Positions 9,701 through 18,521 of a stretch of DNA of 64,000 nt are shown in pieces. Position numbers and translations under genes: made by a program. The stretch is taken from the NCBI GenBank assembly GCA_029448655.1, contig JACCLO010000026.1, positions 1 to 64,000 on the forward strand, in the 5' to 3' direction. The notes below the pieces were generated by a model. It saw only the letters and a program-made list of their open reading frames with translations. It had not been told where the DNA came from and did not search any database. Position 1 is the first letter of the stretch; each line of letters begins with the position of its first letter. The DNA comes from Wolfiporia cocos (lineage: Eukaryota; Basidiomycota; Agaricomycetes; Polyporales; Phaeolaceae).

Positions 9701-11280
9701 AGGTCGTTTCCGAACACAAGGATGTCGTCTAGGTAGACAATGACCTTTCCTTCTCTGATAAGGTCACCTAGAATATCATTCATCATGTGCTGGAACGTGC
9801 TGGGTGCATTACAAAAGCCGAAGTACATGACTACAGCTTCGTAAAGGCCGTTAGGCGTAATGAATGCGGTCTTCCATTCATCTCCCTCCTTGATTCTTAC
9901 GTTGTTGTAACCCCAACGCAAGTCGAGCTTCGTAAATATCGAAGCCTGGCTAAGCTTATCGATAAGCTCGTCTATGCGTGGGAGAGGGTACCTGTTTTTA
10001 ATGGTCAAGTCGTTTACTTTCCGGTAATCGACTACCATTCGGGCTCCGCCGTCTTTTTTAGGGACGAAGAAGACCGGGCTCGCGATCGGGGATTTTGAGT
10101 GTCGGATGTAGCCCTTCCGTAACTCTTCCTGAATCCACTGATCTAGCGAGTTCGCTTCCTGAGGAGACATCTTGTATGCCTTACTCGGGGGCGGTAGTAC
10201 CGCGTCATCGGGGAAGTCGATGGCGTGGTCATATGGTTTCCGTTCGGGCATCCTTTCGGATGCGCGTTGAGAAAATACCGTGGGACCAAACTCCTGGTAT
10301 TCCTCCGGAACCAAGGATTTCCATTTCTGGAGATCCGCATCTGTCAGGAATTCATCATCCGACTTCTCCGTTACCGACTGAATGGCATCGATAAGGAGTT
10401 CCGTTCCTTCGTCAAGGGTGTTCACCCAAGCGACAAAGGGATTCTCAGGCTCCTCTAAGCCGAGAAAATCTATTGGAAAGTCGTTGATGATCTGATAGAT
10501 GTTGCGGGGTTCGATTTCGTCTTCTTCCTCAGAAATCGAGACCCGTTTGCCATGTTTGCATTTTTCCGTACACCGATATGTGAAGGTTCCTTCCGGCCAA
10601 TTGAAGTCCGGGTTGTGTTTCAGGAACCAGTCATATCCGAGGATCACATCCGCATTCTGTACGTCCATTACGTACAAGAATTCGGTGGACTTGTGTTCCT
10701 CGTGCACCATATAAGCTTTTACTGCCATATTGATATTACCGGCGGTATTAGAGGTACCGTCGGCGTTGCGAATCTCGAGAGGTGAAGGTAGTTTCTGAGT
10801 GACTAACTTCTCCTCATGGACGAGTTTCTTATCTATGACGCTTATTGATGCACCGGTGTCGATTAATGCCATGGCGTTTACTTTCTTTCCATATACCCAC
10901 AGTTCCACTTCGATAGAGAACGATTTATTGTCGTCTCGAGAATCGTTTCCATGTACATTATACAAAGTGAAAAACTTCGACGCGAGCGGGTCAGGATAAA
11001 AGTATTTTACAGGAGGGGCACGTGTAGCTAGTGTCCTTGTCCTCCGGGCAAAGTCCATTGCCGAGTTACCGAATATACCGAGATGGGATACCGGGTGACG
11101 TACGACCGCCTTATCTTCCCACAAGATAAGGGGTCTCTGTGAAGCCTCTTCGTAGAGGTGCGCTTCTTCGGGGCGCTGTACACTCCCAGCCGCTGCGGGG
11201 CTGGTGTGTTCTTCACAGAACGTCTTCGAGACGTGTGGTTGGGGCGAGGGGAACCGAGATGGTCCCGACTGTGGCGACAT
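6736..11280 (-). CDS. pol: A Pol polyprotein: PR-RT-RNase H-IN-chromodomain-dUTPase
   Basis: 1,514 residues. Aspartic protease with DTGAS at 141-145. Reverse transcriptase about 385-560 with YLDD at 516-519. RNase H about 655-785 (acidic residues in EADSSDYA, YDKELL, WSDHLN). Integrase with an HHCC zinc region about 889-930 and catalytic D960, D1023 (ISDRGPQF), E1059 (GQTERI). Chromodomain about 1246-1296. A trimeric-type dUTPase at about 1373-1514 with all five motifs: VGFDLYT, GRIAPRSSLA, GGVIDHDYQGEV, RAGDKIAQLI, RGTGGFGSTG. The pol ATG lies 68 nt inside gag in the +1 frame, so expression needs frameshifting or reinitiation. The family clearly does reverse transcription and integration; that dUTPase lowers dUTP during cDNA synthesis is inference from retroviral analogues. 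Confidence 0.96.
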   Translation of the reverse strand: MSPQSGPSRFPSPQPHVSKTFCEEHTSPAAAGSVQRPEEAHLYEEASQRPLILWEDKAVVRHPVSHLGIFGNSAMDFARRTRTLATRAPPVKYFYPDPLASKFFTLYNVHGNDSRDDNKSFSIEVELWVYGKKVNAMALIDTGASISVIDKKLVHEEKLVTQKLPSPLEIRNADGTSNTAGNINMAVKAYMVHEEHKSTEFLYVMDVQNADVILGYDWFLKHNPDFNWPEGTFTYRCTEKCKHGKRVSISEEEDEIEPRNIYQIINDFPIDFLGLEEPENPFVAWVNTLDEGTELLIDAIQSVTEKSDDEFLTDADLQKWKSLVPEEYQEFGPTVFSQRASERMPERKPYDHAIDFPDDAVLPPPSKAYKMSPQEANSLDQWIQEELRKGYIRHSKSPIASPVFFVPKKDGGARMVVDYRKVNDLTIKNRYPLPRIDELIDKLSQASIFTKLDLRWGYNNVRIKEGDEWKTAFITPNGLYEAVVMYFGFCNAPSTFQHMMNDILGDLIREGKVIVYLDDILVFGNDLLEHRRIVKQVLQILQDNDLFAKPEKCFFEQSSIEYLGMIISKGKVEMDPKKVAGVMDWPTPAKVKDVQAFVGFANYYRRFIKDFSKVVKPLTELSKKNTQWNWGPEQAEAFQTLKEAFTSAPILRIPDQESPFRVEADSSDYATGAVLSQYSSEDKLWHPVAFYSKSLSAPERNYEIYDKELLAIIRALEEWRHYLEGHPHKFEVWSDHLNLTYFKSAQRLTRRQARWSLYLTRFNFTMCHKPGKTMLTADPLSRRPDHEEGVELDNRDQILLKPEYFTVRALEASQQEIQSGDEDLLRQIRQALMDDQITKDYQELLKSGPKEFGKDLQEWNMEAGLLLRRGKVYVPKEPKELRTKILELHHDHVTAGHFGRWKTYELLSRNYWWPGMTTMVKQYVEGCDTCQRMKNRNQTPYGPLQPLPVPEAPWDTITIDFIVHLPPSGERKQFTAIMVVVDRLTKRAHFIPTSDNISAKELANLLYLRIYPNHGLPKQIISDRGPQFSSELFKGWCEQLGIQRSMTTAYHPQADGQTERINQILEQYLRCYIDVIQKDNWVFYLPTAEFAYNNAASETTKNSPFFVELGRHPNAGPTDLKPTQYSDLNQFAYARWSAQEQAKAAMKLAAERWSWYYDQHKRSVPFKVGDKVLVDARSWQDSERSLSPRYLGPFKIIEQLSPVTFRVHMDEQYRAYHPVFHASKLVMYKDPVHQKKPEPQPEMVDGEELWEVEKILDHRLRAGRVEYRIRWKGFGINDDSWVREADLDSAYDILQEYKASHPIPMQDVPLRRSARRKEAVHVFDPDSDDWEADECTWPDDWPQYREEFAKDPKQRMVRHPDGGWMSADINQNADLKIVVGEGGRMPEKGTKDSVGFDLYTATGDVLPAHGQTEYNTKLKIQVPFGTYGRIAPRSSLARKGIDVMGGVIDHDYQGEVIIILRNHSDISIDIRAGDKIAQLICEVAKDPHITLHGKSYFEKIKSERGTGGFGSTGK

Positions 11281-13213
11281 TGGTGGCGGGGGCCGAGGGT
11301 CCTGCTGAGCTTGAGTCAGCCGTTACTTCTTCCCAGATGTATCGGGCACGATACGTCTTGCCATCCGCGGGGGGCGCCGAGTACGGCTTCTTGCCAGAAG
11401 CCTGTCCCTTTCCACTACCCGAAGGAGCAGCCGTGGTCTTTCCAGACGCGGCAGCTGCATCCTTCGCCCTTTGTTGTTCGGCCCGCTGAGCGGCAGGCAC
11501 GAACGTTCCCGCGGCATTGTCTGCCGCAAGCTTAGGACACTTGTTGAAGTAGTGTCCCGTCTGCTTGCAGTAAGTACAGACGGCGTTGGCGGTGTCGGCG
11601 GGGGCTTTGGCGGGCGCCTTTCCCTTGTCCTTCTTTTTCTCCGACTTCTTTGCAGAAGCGGAGGACGTCTCCTTCTTTTCGGCAGGTGCCGAGTCCTTCT
11701 TGCCGGCCTTCTCGAAGATTGAGCCCTTGATCTTGTCAGGGTAAGATGTCTGATACATTTCTAGAGCGAAGTCGATCAGAGGCTCGATGTCGGTGGGTGC
11801 CTTGAAGAACGGGGTTTTGCCGAGGACGTTCAAGGTGTCCTTGACCTTTTCGGGGAGAGTCTCGGTGAATTCCCACACCAGAGTCTCGTTGGCGGTTTCG
11901 GAGAGTCGGCCGAGGGTGCGGAACCGTTCGCAGTAATTGAAATAGTTCGATTCTGCCAGTTCCTTGCCCTTCGTGCCGTAGTAGCCGCGAATTTCCTTCT
12001 TCGCGATCTCCTTATCCGTCATTTTGCCATATTGCACCATTACGGATTTGGTGAAATCCTCCCAGGTGCCGAGAGGTTCACCGTTTCCTGCCTTCTTGAT
12101 GAGAGGCGAGAAAAATTTGTATGCGTCCCCTGTGACGCGGAAGAGGGCCGTGGTGATACGGTCATGGTCGTCGTAGACCCTGAGCGTACCGAAGTACAGG
12201 CCCATCTTCTCCACCCATTCCTGAGCAGTCACCTTTCCAGATGACCCGGAGAATTCGGGGGGAGGGGGGATTTTCAGGTTTTGAGGCAGACCTGGAATCT
12301 GCGGGGCGACGGCTGCTGCGGCAGCGGCTGCAGCTTGAGCGGCGGCAGCGGCCTCGGCTGCTCTGGCTTGAGCATGACCGGGGGCCGGTGCCGGGTCTTC
12401 CGGGGGCGTGCGGACACCGGGAGGTTTGGGAACGGAGGGATTCTTGCGAATCCTCCGGAGTTCCTCGTCAACCTTCTCCATGCGTTCCGCGAACGCATCC
12501 TCGAGGTCGTCAAGGCGGTTCCGGTAGTCCTTCCGGAGGTCTTTCTCCATTGCGGAGAACTTGGCGGTGTACTCCTGTCGGAGTTCCTTGCCGAGGTCCA
12601 CCAGAGTGGACAGTACCTCGTTGCGGACCGAATTGACTGCTTCGTGTAGCTCGTCTTGGGCCTTTTGTTCGATGGCCCTGGATTGCCCAACCAGGGAGTC
12701 GATTCTGCCATGGATGCGATCCAGGCGGGCGTACACCATTCGCCCGAGGGTATCGGTGGTGTCGTAGGAGATGGCCGCACTTCGTTGTACGGCTGAATCA
12801 ATGATTGGCCCATGCAGGGCCCCATCCACCTTGTGGTGTTCCTCCTCTGTGAGGTACGCCTTGAGGTTGTCGGCGACCACTGCATCGGTCCACCGTACTG
12901 GACTGGAAAATTCCATTTCTAGGTTGGTGACGGGCCCGATTGGTCGGGTGCGACGAGCCGGGGGGTGACCGGCAATGGGGGTGCCTGGGCGTGTACCCAT
13001 GGGGTTGGTCGGAGAATCCCTTTGTGGGGGAACGAACTCCGGCATTTCCTCTTCTCCTTCCTCTTCCTCTTCTTCCTCTCCCTCGCTTAGGTGCTCCAGC
13101 GTCACCAGTTGCTGGGTTCCCGAGGGACCAGCTACCGGGGTCACCGGACCTTCTGAGCGGAGGCGCATCTTGCGGGGAGCGAGGGGCGTACTGACGGAGG
13201 AGGTGGAAGACAT
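11213..13213 (-). CDS. gag: A Gag, structural protein with zinc knuckle
   Basis: 666 residues. The N-terminal third is acidic (a run of glutamates near residues 47-56), followed by a long coiled-coil-like charged segment, a Pro/Ala-rich linker, then a retrotransposon Gag core (EWVEKMGLYFGTLRVYDD to about residue 490), a Lys/Ala-rich stretch and a CCHC knuckle (CTYCKQTGHYFNKC). It would form the virus-like particle and bind element RNA. It is the second of three ORFs, starting 147 nt after ORF0 ends. Pol begins inside its last 68 nt. Confidence 0.93.
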   Translation of the reverse strand: MSSTSSVSTPLAPRKMRLRSEGPVTPVAGPSGTQQLVTLEHLSEGEEEEEEEGEEEMPEFVPPQRDSPTNPMGTRPGTPIAGHPPARRTRPIGPVTNLEMEFSSPVRWTDAVVADNLKAYLTEEEHHKVDGALHGPIIDSAVQRSAAISYDTTDTLGRMVYARLDRIHGRIDSLVGQSRAIEQKAQDELHEAVNSVRNEVLSTLVDLGKELRQEYTAKFSAMEKDLRKDYRNRLDDLEDAFAERMEKVDEELRRIRKNPSVPKPPGVRTPPEDPAPAPGHAQARAAEAAAAAQAAAAAAAAVAPQIPGLPQNLKIPPPPEFSGSSGKVTAQEWVEKMGLYFGTLRVYDDHDRITTALFRVTGDAYKFFSPLIKKAGNGEPLGTWEDFTKSVMVQYGKMTDKEIAKKEIRGYYGTKGKELAESNYFNYCERFRTLGRLSETANETLVWEFTETLPEKVKDTLNVLGKTPFFKAPTDIEPLIDFALEMYQTSYPDKIKGSIFEKAGKKDSAPAEKKETSSASAKKSEKKKDKGKAPAKAPADTANAVCTYCKQTGHYFNKCPKLAADNAAGTFVPAAQRAEQQRAKDAAAASGKTTAAPSGSGKGQASGKKPYSAPPADGKTYRARYIWEEVTADSSSAGPSAPATNVATVGTISVPLAPTTRLEDVL

Positions 13214-13360
13214 TTTTTGTGAATCTGTTTGTGACGAATGTTAGTTTCCGGTTACTCATTGTCTTAGATTCTTAAGAAGGGATTGGTTTTGAAAGCTGCG
13301 ACTTTCGTTATAGATCACACTCGCACTCTATTTCAGAGTTAAAAGATGATAGTATTTCTA

Positions 13361-14284
13361 CTATACAATCGCGAGTATATCCTCTTCTACCGAAGTAGTT
13401 GAGGGCCCTGCCACCTTGTCAGGTGGTGTTACACCGAAGGCAAAAGTAATTTGTAGCGCTACGCATTCTGCTACGATACGAGCTAAGTCCGTACGCCAAT
13501 CCAAAAAGGAAATATTGCCGAGCTGTTTGCAATACTTTTTCATAATTCTCCAGTCTCTATTGGTGATCCTCCCCCGTCTCGCTCTATCCTTTACGTTATC
13601 CACCAGATCCTCCAATTCTACTACCATAGTATGGAAACGCATGTCGTTTTCCATATGGAAGCCTGGGTAATTAGGGGGGTGGTTGGCGAGAGGAGTGAGA
13701 CGAGTGAGAGTGCCTTCTAGCATGGGAATAACTTGATCGCATGCTTGGAGAGGCTTCTTCTTCCCGAAGACGAGGGAAGGGTCGAGAATCTTGTGGTTGG
13801 CCGGAACTGAAGGTCCGGCCGCCGGGCTGGAGAGACGGAGGGCCAGTGAAGAAGCTGCTTGCTTGGCTTCCTTGGCGGCTTGCTTGGCGGCGATTCGCTT
13901 ATTCAGCTTATCGCGGGCGAGCTTGAGCTTGTTGAGTTCGCGGAGTTCGATTAGGTTCTCCATGGCGGTAATGGAAGCGGCTAGCTTCTCTTCCTCTGTC
14001 CAGATTCGCTTGGCGAGTGGAACTGGCTTGGGAGGTCGAGGAGCGGGTTTCCCAGCCTCAGCGATGTGCTTTGGCATGTGGACGGGAATCTCCCAAAGAT
14101 GGAGCTTCCCGGTGTAATCTTCCTTTACAGGAAGGGTGTATGTGACGTCCTCTGCCCGAGGAATGTCGGCGGTGTCGATGCGGCTGAGAAGGGACCGCTT
14201 CGCCGGCTTAACGTAGGGGGCAGTAGAGGAGCCACGGGTGCGACGGGTAACGCGGGGCATGATTCTAAAAAGTGCAGCCTTCAT
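13361..14284 (-). CDS. A ORF0: conserved unknown protein upstream of gag
   Basis: 307 residues with no recognised domain. The N-terminus is short and basic (an alternative start MPRVTRRTRG follows at codon 9), then a Pro-rich stretch (KPAPRPPKPVPLAKR), a Lys/Ala-rich amphipathic helix likely to form a coiled coil (about 130-195), and a C-terminal helical region with many Arg/Asp (for example DRARRGRITNRDWRIMKKY). A homologue at 26436-27360 in A-prime is nearly identical apart from a one-base insertion. Position between leader and gag, and preservation of the frame, argue it is an element gene. Function is unknown; an RNA-binding or assembly factor is only a guess. Confidence 0.8.
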   Translation of the reverse strand: MKAALFRIMPRVTRRTRGSSTAPYVKPAKRSLLSRIDTADIPRAEDVTYTLPVKEDYTGKLHLWEIPVHMPKHIAEAGKPAPRPPKPVPLAKRIWTEEEKLAASITAMENLIELRELNKLKLARDKLNKRIAAKQAAKEAKQAASSLALRLSSPAAGPSVPANHKILDPSLVFGKKKPLQACDQVIPMLEGTLTRLTPLANHPPNYPGFHMENDMRFHTMVVELEDLVDNVKDRARRGRITNRDWRIMKKYCKQLGNISFLDWRTDLARIVAECVALQITFAFGVTPPDKVAGPSTTSVEEDILAIV

Positions 14285-15304
14285 GAGAAACGAAGTTTCC
14301 CAGTGATACGTCCAAGAACAGGAATAGAAGGGGTTATGTAAGGTAGGGTAGTGGACTCCTTTTCAGGAGCAAAGAAGGTGTACTACGGGGCATAATTACT
14401 CTTATGTTGCGCGCAAACCCTGTGCCAAGACGGCGCGGATATTCGCATGACCCTAACGGTCAGAGGCGCCGACTCCAGGGGTAGAGTTGCTGACTGCCAG
14501 GCCGGTTCCTGGGTCAGATGATTGGGATTCGGATACACGACACCGCCCCGGAGGGACGATGCCGGAAAGTGGCTGGGATTTTACATTCCTTAGCCTGTCC
14601 ATGCTTCAACAATGAGGTTGCCGTCTATAGCCACATGGGTGTCACATCAGGGCTAAAAAACCACTGTCGATCTAAGATCGCGAGACAGCAGCGCTCCACA
14701 TCCCGAAGGAGTGGGCCACGCGCTTCTCTTCCAATGGGGCCCCAAATCCGTTTGACCCATGCTCGCACGCCGAGCTGCCCGGAGGACTTATGCTATTGGC
14801 TACCGCGAGTGACCTATGGCAGGGTGATTTTTTACGTCACCCCCCTCACTGCTTTTCCCATAACGGGTTCAAAGCAGGTCCCTTACGCCTGGGAGGCGGC
14901 TTTGGAAAATTCCCATGCCATCATAATGATGACCCTATGGATAGTGATGGGGCGCTGAACAACGCTTGCCATGACAGGGGGTTGGGCGCACACAGGCAGA
15001 CCGTCCCCTTTTCTCCACAGGCGGGTCTTAACCGCGCATAGTCCAAGCTTGTCAGCGAGGACCATGTCTCCTTGACCCTGGAGTCCGGGTTAGGTAGGCC
15101 TCCTGCCTAAAAAGGCGGTGTGGCTTCCCTGGTTGCCAATCCTCTGCCGAGGATGGCGATGTATCCCCCAGATCTCAACTATCACCCCAATCGCCTTGTC
15201 AGGCAGAAAGGGATGTGCGCAGCAACAAGTAATAGCCCCTGTAGGATAGAAACCCAGACCCAAGCGCAAGCGCAAGGGCGGGGGTAGGGGGAGATTTGTT
15301 CTTA
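14285..15304 (-). other. A 5' leader, about 1 kb
   Basis: Non-coding sequence between the 5' LTR and ORF0, closely matching the A-prime leader (25415-26435). It contains several short sense ORFs that are the same in both copies and many G/C-rich runs, so it could hold packaging or translation-control structure. No gene is supported. Confidence 0.6.
15292..15302 (-). other. Self-primer binding site of A
   Basis: On the minus strand AGAACAAATCT starts 2 nt inside the 5' LTR. It is the exact complement of AGATTTGTTCT at the predicted RNA 5' end in the LTR (15428-15438). Eleven matched bases is the size reported for Tf1 self-priming. Confidence 0.8.
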
Positions 15305-16004
15305 TGACACAGACTAGACTGTGGGACTCACACTATAACCTAATTAAGCGACTTGAAGGAGTTGCTGGAGGTTGGTGAGGAGGCTAGTGGGCGCAAGCAG
15401 AGATGATATGTAACTGTGCGAATACAGAGAACAAATCTAAGGCTTATCCGCAGTGATAGCCCTACTTATATACATGCTTTATTTGGTTACCGGTAAGGGA
15501 GCCAAACATGAAGGTGGTCTGTGCGCAGACACAACTAATATGGTTAAGTCGTAAACTACAATAGACCATGTGCGCCGGTAATGGCCGCACCAGTAAGATC
15601 GTCTGTTTGGACCGTAGGTCCATGTTGTGGAAGTGGCTGTAGCTACGTTAGTAAGCCATGCATGTGATTCTTATATGCCGGTATCGGGATATGAGTAATC
15701 GTAAGGGCATTGGCATGTGATAACGAGCGGGCCGCTTATCCAATTGTACTGACATAGCCCGGTATCGGGATATGAGTAAGGCGCGTGACACCGGAGGTTA
15801 GTCCGCTGAGTCATTGACGCGTACGGGCGTGTTATGTACGTGTTGTTATGACAAGTGGACGTATACCGCGTTGTGTACGTGTTGTTTGGTTGCGTGTACG
15901 TGTAGACGAGCGCTTGGCAGCGTAAATGTCTACAAGGTCGTAGAAATACCAGATAGATAGGTAAAAATACGGGAAAAATAGTGGCATGTCCCAAATCTGT
16001 GACA
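15305..16004 (-). repeat. A 5' LTR, 700 bp
   Basis: Near-identical partner of 5997-6696, ending CTGTGACA at 16004 and followed by the duplication GCTGT. Confidence 0.95.
15428..15472 (-). promoter_or_regulatory. A core promoter: TATA box and predicted start
   Basis: On the minus strand TATATAAG (15465-15472) is followed 34 nt later by AGATTTGTTCT (15428-15438), taken as the transcript 5' end because it pairs with the PBS. Confidence 0.65.
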
Positions 16005-16048
16005 GCTGTGAGGGGTCGGAGCGCGGCGAGGGAGTTGGTGGCGAGTCG

Positions 16049-17999
16049 TCAACATACTATTACTGTTCGGTTTTCGAGTGTTGGGGCTGTCCTGACTCTC
16101 GTCCTGTGGTAGTCTTTTATCATCTCCTTGGAGTGTTCTAAATTTCCCTCGTCTTCCCATGAGTTGTCGGCTGTAGCATAGCCTTTCCACTTGACAAAGT
16201 ACTGATGCTTCTTTCCTCGCCATCTGTCAGCCAAGATAGCTTCGACTTCGTATTCCTCCTGTCCCTTGACGATATCGGGTGGCGGCCGTAGGTAATTGGG
16301 TCCGTGCACCCTGGTTTCTTTAAATGGTTTTAGTAAGGCAGCGTGGAATACCGGATGAATTTTCCAGTTCGCCGGTAACTGCAACCGGTATGTCGTGGGT
16401 CCCATCTTTTCTGTGATAGTGAAGGGTCCTTCCCTTTTTGGTGCCAGCTTGTTAGATTCGTAGGGGATAGTTAGGTTCTTTGCGTCAAGCCAGACCTTAT
16501 CCCCTTTCTCAAGCTTCGGCAGTTCTCTGAGGAACCGCCCCGCCATTCTTTTCTGGGCTAATTCATGCGCGATGAATGCCATTTTTCGCGCCTCTTTGAT
16601 CTTCTTGATCCTATCGACCGCTGCCGGGACGTTCCCTACTCTGTCATAGTCTGGGAATCCTCTCGGGACGTATCCTAGGATTATCTCGAGTGGCGCTGGT
16701 CGGTTTTCGGTTCGTCTGGTGTTGTGCGCAAATTCGACGTCCGGCAGTCGCTGTACCCATTGGAATGGGTCGTTCATGCAATAGATGCGAAGGTATACTT
16801 CGATCTGTTGATTCATTCTTTCCGTTTGTCCATCTGTCTGGGGGTGGTATGCTGTACTCATCGCTGACTCTGTCCCTTGCAGTCGGCATAACTCCTTGAA
16901 GAGCTTTGATGCGAACTGTGGTCCTCTGTCTGAAATGATTTTTCGGGGGATGCCGTACTGTGAATATATCTTCCGATGGAATATTTCTGTAGCCCCTTCG
17001 CTCGTGATTGTTTTGTCGCATGGGGTGAGAGAGATGGCCTTGGATAGGCCATGGTCGACAATCACCATCATGGAGTCATACTTTCCGACTCTTGGCAGGT
17101 CGGTGACAAAATCAACCGAGCATTGTGAGAAGGGGAGGGCGTCTTCTCGTGTCGGTATCGGCTGCAAAGGGGGTTTTAGTGGATTCCTATCAGGTTTCAT
17201 CTGTTGACAGATTGCACAGCCCCGGACGTATTCCGCTATCATTGTTCCCATGTCGGGCCACCAAAAATGGGTTTTAACCTGTACTGTTGTACCCCAGATC
17301 CCAGGGTGTCCGGCCGGGATCGTGTCGTGGTATTTTGAGATAACGTCCCGTCGAAGGCCCTCGTCCCTTGGCACATACATTCTGCCCCTGTAGAGCAGTA
17401 TCCCATCCGTTTGTTGCCATTCATCTGCGGTGGTTCTTGCGAGGAATTCGCCTGTGCCCCCTAGAGCGCGGATCGCCTGTTCCGCAGATTCATCTCGATC
17501 GTTGGCATTCTTGATTCGATCAATGATCGGGATCTGGATTGCATGGACGACGAGTTCGTCTGGAATCATGGTGATTCCCTCGTTGTCTTCGTTGCTTTCG
17601 TCCAGGTGGTACAACCTGGAAAGCGTGTCGGCCATGACTAATTTTCTTCCGGGGACGTGCTGTAATTTCAGGTCGAATTGCGAAAGGAATAGATGCCATC
17701 TCGCTTGTCGCCGATTTAGGCGCTGTGCGCTTCTCCAGTACGTCAGGTTCTGATGATCGCTTCGGATCAAGATCCGATGCGGTGCTCCTTCTAACAGGTG
17801 TCGCCATTCTTCTAATGCTCGGACTATTCCGAGTAATTCGCGATCGTAGATTTCGTAGTTCCGTTCTGTTGATGTCAGGGATTGTGAGAGATATCCCACC
17901 GGCCGTTCGCGCCCTGTTTCATCTGTCTGTTTCAGTACTGCTCCTGTGGCGAACTGAGATGCGTCTGTTTCGAGGATGAATGGTTTCTCCTTGTCTGGT
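16049..17999 (-). pseudogene. pol: B Pol, C-terminal half: RNase H-integrase-chromodomain
   Basis: Continues the RNase H domain broken by solo LTR H: after [11 protein letters not shown] come [11 protein letters not shown] and [10 protein letters not shown]. Integrase follows with HHCC (RGCAICQQM) and DDE residues in SVDFVTDL, IISDRGPQF and GQTERMNQ. Then comes a chromodomain (YEVEAILADRWRGKK to DNSWEDEGNL). Pol stops at a TGA (16049-16051) overlapping the ORF3 ATG. Without LTR H the frame joins 18522 directly. Confidence 0.9.
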
Positions 18000-18516
18000 T
18001 GTCACGGTTTTCACCTGACGTTGGGACAGTGTATTCCCCCGGGGTCGAACCCCGGTCCTCTTAGTATCTAGTCACATGTTAGGACTGTTAGCGTTAGTGT
18101 AGCGGTTAGCGTTAGTGTAGCGGTTAGCGTTAGTGTAGCGGTTAGCGTTAGTGTAGCGGTTAGCGTTAGCGTACCTTAGCGTCAGCGTATAGGGACACAT
18201 GACTGTAGCTTAGTCATCGGCGGTTAGCGCCTGCGCACGGACTCTTACTTTAGGGTTGGTACTTACAGTAGTACGGTGCGCGATGACATGTATATAAGCT
18301 AGCGACTGAGGTCTTACAACCTCAGTCTAGTTATTGTCGACATTGGGGCGTGTCCCACAGTTCATACTCTTCTTGCGTGCTCTGCTGGCCTAACCATCGA
18401 CACTCTCTTTGGTCTTTGAGTCTCCCTCATAGCCAGCGCCTCTAGGACGACTATCGTCTAAGACCTTGCGTCTTATATCCTAGGGCATAAGCAGTACGTT
18501 GTGTATAACTGCGTCA
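18000..18516 (+). repeat. Solo LTR ('H'), 517 bp, duplication CTGGT, in B pol
   Basis: TGTCACGG..TGCGTCA flanked by CTGGT at 17995-17999 and 18517-18521. It interrupts B RNase H. Near its start is a B-box-like GGGTCGAACCCCGG. It holds an 18-bp tandem array (18088-18172), a TTTAGGG motif, a TATA box (CATGTATATAAG, about 18288) and an inverted repeat CTGAGG/CCTCAG at about 18306-18325. Confidence 0.93.
18088..18172 (+). repeat. 18-bp tandem array inside LTR H
   Basis: About 4.5 near-perfect copies of the unit TTAGCGTTAGTGTAGCGG, upstream of the LTR TATA box, so it lies in U3. Confidence 0.9.
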
Positions 18517-18521
18517 CTGGT

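Larger units (their letters stand above)
5997..16004 (-). mobile_element. Complete LTR retrotransposon 'A' with ORF0 and C-terminal dUTPase
   Basis: A 10,008-bp minus-strand Ty3/Gypsy chromovirus with 700-bp LTRs that differ at about two positions (so a recent insertion), a self-priming PBS, a 1 kb leader, ORF0, gag, pol and a polypurine tract. All three long frames are open, so it may be autonomous. It is nested in ORF3 of element B with duplication GCTGT. A second copy in the opposite orientation is at 24716-34739. Confidence 0.96.

Noticed and set aside
18088..18172. Interstitial telomeric repeat
   Set aside because: Units contain TTAGCG and TTAGTG, not TTAGGG arrays, and are confined to one LTR.
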